From Chryseobacterium soldanellicola (GTDB lineage Bacteria > Bacteroidota > Bacteroidia > Flavobacteriales > Weeksellaceae), in the NCBI RefSeq assembly GCF_900100115.1, contig NZ_FNKL01000001.1:496001-560000 (forward strand): DNA of 64,000 nt. The letters run 5' to 3'. Below are positions 62,773-64,000 of the stretch, piece after piece. Both the position numbers and the translations under genes were made by a program. Positions within the stretch are counted from its first letter, which is position 1; each line of letters opens with the position of its first letter. The notes beneath the pieces were generated by a model. That model worked only from the letters and a program-made list of their open reading frames with translations, was not told the origin of the DNA and did not search any database.

Positions 62773-62838
62773 GTTTTGGCTAAAGCCTTTTTTGAAATTT
62801 TAAAATTGAAAACGGGTTAAAGCCAGTTCTTATTGATC
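62773..62838. repeat. Dispersed REP-like repeat, GGCTAAAGCC family (copy 3)
   Basis: TTTTGGCTAAAGCC and AACGGGTTAAAGCCAGTTCTTATTGAT repeat the layout of copies 1 and 2. The second stem is imperfect (CGGGTT/AGCCAG), a degenerate copy. Confidence 0.7.
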
Positions 62839-62916
62839 TGAATAAATTTGTCATTTCCCTAGTGTTCAAATGAAAGACTGAAACCCTAGCCCTGATCGGA
62901 GCATTTGTTTGAGCTC

Positions 62917-62969
62917 ATTTTCTGGGTTTCTGCGCGGCGGCTTTGCCGCCGCGCAGAAACCCAGAAAAT
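62917..62969. repeat. GC-rich perfect hairpin with 25-bp arms
   Basis: 62917-62941 and 62945-62969 are exact reverse complements with a TTT loop. The centre (GCGCGGCGGC/GCCGCCGCGC) is far richer in GC than the surrounding DNA. It is bordered by CCCTAGCCCTGATCGGAG and GCGAGTGCGGAGAGCAGGAA, tags that suggest a dispersed Bacteroidetes repeat family. Confidence 0.85.
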
Positions 62970-62992
62970 AGCGAGTGCGGAGAGCAGGAAAA

Positions 62993-63180
62993 AGCTTCAA
63001 ATAAAAAATAAAACAGCTTTTCGATGTAATCAAATTGCTCCTTAAAATAAATAAAAATAACAATTCGATGAAGTCAAAAAGCTTCAAATAAAAAATAAAA
63101 CAACTTTTCGATGTAATCAAATTGCTCCTTAAAATAAATAAAAATAACAATTCGATGAAGTCAACAGCTTCAAATAAAAA
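62993..63180. repeat. Tandem repeat, about 86-87 bp period, 2.2 copies
   Basis: AGCTTCAAATAAAAA begins at 62993, 63080 and 63166. Each full unit contains an imperfect inverted pair, CTTTTCGATGTAATCAAATTG against the complement of CAATTCGATGAAGTCAAAAAG. An ORF across it (62866-63183, minus) has low-complexity repeated sequence and is not counted as a gene. Confidence 0.85.
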
Positions 63181-63184
63181 CAAA

Positions 63185-63210
63185 AAAACCGCTCATTTCT
63201 GAACGGTTTT
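63185..63210 (-). terminator. Intrinsic terminator after the second M13 peptidase gene
   Basis: On the minus strand AAAACCGTTCA-GAAA-TGAGCGGTTTT forms a stem with one mismatch, followed by T. It closely resembles the terminator of the other M13 gene, including the TCAGAAATGA core, and lies 19 bp after the stop. Confidence 0.85.
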
Positions 63211-63228
63211 ACTATTATCATCTGATGA

Positions 63229-64000
63229 TTACCAGATTCTGATTCTTTCTTCAGGTTTTTTGTATAATTTGTCACCTTCTTTAACGTCGAATGCTTTGTA
63301 GAAAGCTTCAACATTTGTTAACGGACCAAAACTTCTGAAATATCCCGGAGAGTGCGGATCTGTTTTCACCTGGTTTACCATGTATTTTTCACTAGACAAT
63401 GTTCTCCAAACTGTTGCCCAGCTTAGGAAAAATCTCTGATCTTGCGTATAACCGCTGATCGGGCCAGGATTTCCTTTATCTTTCAGATACATTTGTAAAG
63501 CGTCGTAAGCGATATTTACTCCACCTAAATCAGCGATATTCTCACCGTTTGTGAAGGTTCCGTTTACGAAAGTTCCTTTTACAGGCTCATACTTATCATA
63601 CTGAGAAGCAAGAGCTTTTGTTGCTTTTTCGAAATTAGCTTTGTCTTCCGGCGTCCACCAGTCTACCAGGTTACCGTCTGCATCGAATTGTGCTCCTGAA
63701 TCATCAAATCCGTGGCTCATTTCGTGACCGATAACGGCACCGATTCCACCAAAATTAACGGCAGCATCAGCTTTAGGATTGAAGAAAGGCGGCTGAAGGA
63801 TCGCAGCAGGGAAAACGATCTCATTATTTACCGGATTGTAGTAAGCATTTACGGTTTGAGGAGTCATTCCCCATTCTGATTTATCCACCGGCTTTCCGAT
63901 TTTAGCTAAATCTTTATTGTACTGCCATTCTGCAACATTCTGAAGATTAGCGTATAAAGTTCCTCCTTTAGCTTCAGAAGTGATATTTAATTTAGAATAA
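63229..64000 (-). CDS. M13-family metallopeptidase, paralogue of the adjacent gene (truncated by window edge)
   Basis: The frame is open to the right edge, so the start lies outside the window. The visible 256 residues include SKLNITSEAKGGTLYANLQ, NAYYNPVNNEIVFPAAILQP, the zinc motif HEMSH and GENIADLGG. Alignment by eye to the neighbour shows near identity around the zinc site, consistent with tandem duplication. The internal GTG at 63886-63888 is not a true start. Confidence 0.93.
   Translation of the reverse strand, partial: YSKLNITSEAKGGTLYANLQNVAEWQYNKDLAKIGKPVDKSEWGMTPQTVNAYYNPVNNEIVFPAAILQPPFFNPKADAAVNFGGIGAVIGHEMSHGFDDSGAQFDADGNLVDWWTPEDKANFEKATKALASQYDKYEPVKGTFVNGTFTNGENIADLGGVNIAYDALQMYLKDKGNPGPISGYTQDQRFFLSWATVWRTLSSEKYMVNQVKTDPHSPGYFRSFGPLTNVEAFYKAFDVKEGDKLYKKPEERIRIW

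Noticed and set aside
62993..63180. CRISPR array
   Set aside because: The periodic sequence is a tandem duplication of about 86 bp without distinct repeat/spacer structure, and no cas genes are present.
62866..63183. 105-codon minus-strand ORF with repeated FLFILRSNLITS segments
   Set aside because: It is generated by the tandem repeat and the GC-rich hairpin; the product is a low-complexity translation of repeats.

Overview
The window looks like chromosomal DNA of a flavobacterium, most likely Chryseobacterium or a close Weeksellaceae relative. The evidence is AT-rich DNA, near absence of Shine-Dalgarno sites, TAnnTTTG-type -7 promoter elements, SusC/SusD pairs, a GldD homologue, a Bacteroidetes-type T6SS sheath pair and dispersed REP-like hairpins. 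The genus is inference from protein style, not from a marker gene.

Positions 1-21,706 (all minus strand) hold a glucuronoarabinoxylan utilisation locus. In transcription order it has a Nudix-fold sugar regulator, xylulokinase, xylose isomerase, SusC and SusD, mannonate dehydratase, a mannonate-type SDR, two GH43 enzymes, a CE1-like esterase, a GH31, a GH115 alpha-glucuronidase, another GH43 and the first 20 codons of a probable lipoprotein. Side chains (glucuronate, arabinose/xylose, acyl or feruloyl) are removed outside the cytoplasm. Xylose enters through XylA/XylB, and glucuronate through UxuA and the SDR. Hairpins after xylA and after susD divide the locus into segments, and palindromes upstream of the regulator are candidate operators.

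22.3-30.6 kb is a mixed housekeeping and accessory stretch: VOC proteins, an AraC regulator, a small membrane protein, an MreB paralogue, a KAS III enzyme, a GT14 glycosyltransferase, a one-domain DEAD-box protein and a cold-shock protein.

30.8-34.9 kb is the most distinctive region. A 4.07-kb grasp-with-spasm RiPP island is bracketed by a perfect 54-bp direct repeat that contains a terminator hairpin. It encodes a GG-leader precursor, an exported protein, an ATP-grasp maturase broken by an apparent 1-nt deletion, an overlooked 54-aa ORF, a SPASM maturase without a radical-SAM cysteine motif, and a divergent HTH regulator.

34.9-42.2 kb is a CheB/CheR/hybrid-kinase phosphorelay without chemotaxis receptors. 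42.4-47.0 kb is an EgtD-EgtB-ABC transporter operon, which suggests ergothioneine synthesis plus transport. Its permease carries an OpuC-type binding domain whose two halves are in circularly permuted order.

47.3-64.0 kb contains an orphan SdhC-like cytochrome b, a TIGR02117 protein, a possible 26-aa basic peptide gene, QueG, a rhodanese, a nitronate monooxygenase-like enzyme, a frameshifted hypothetical gene, a SurA-like chaperone, a PfkB kinase, GldD, MutY, a lipoprotein, TssC/TssB and two tandem M13 metallopeptidases. Repeats and long hairpins separate several of these.
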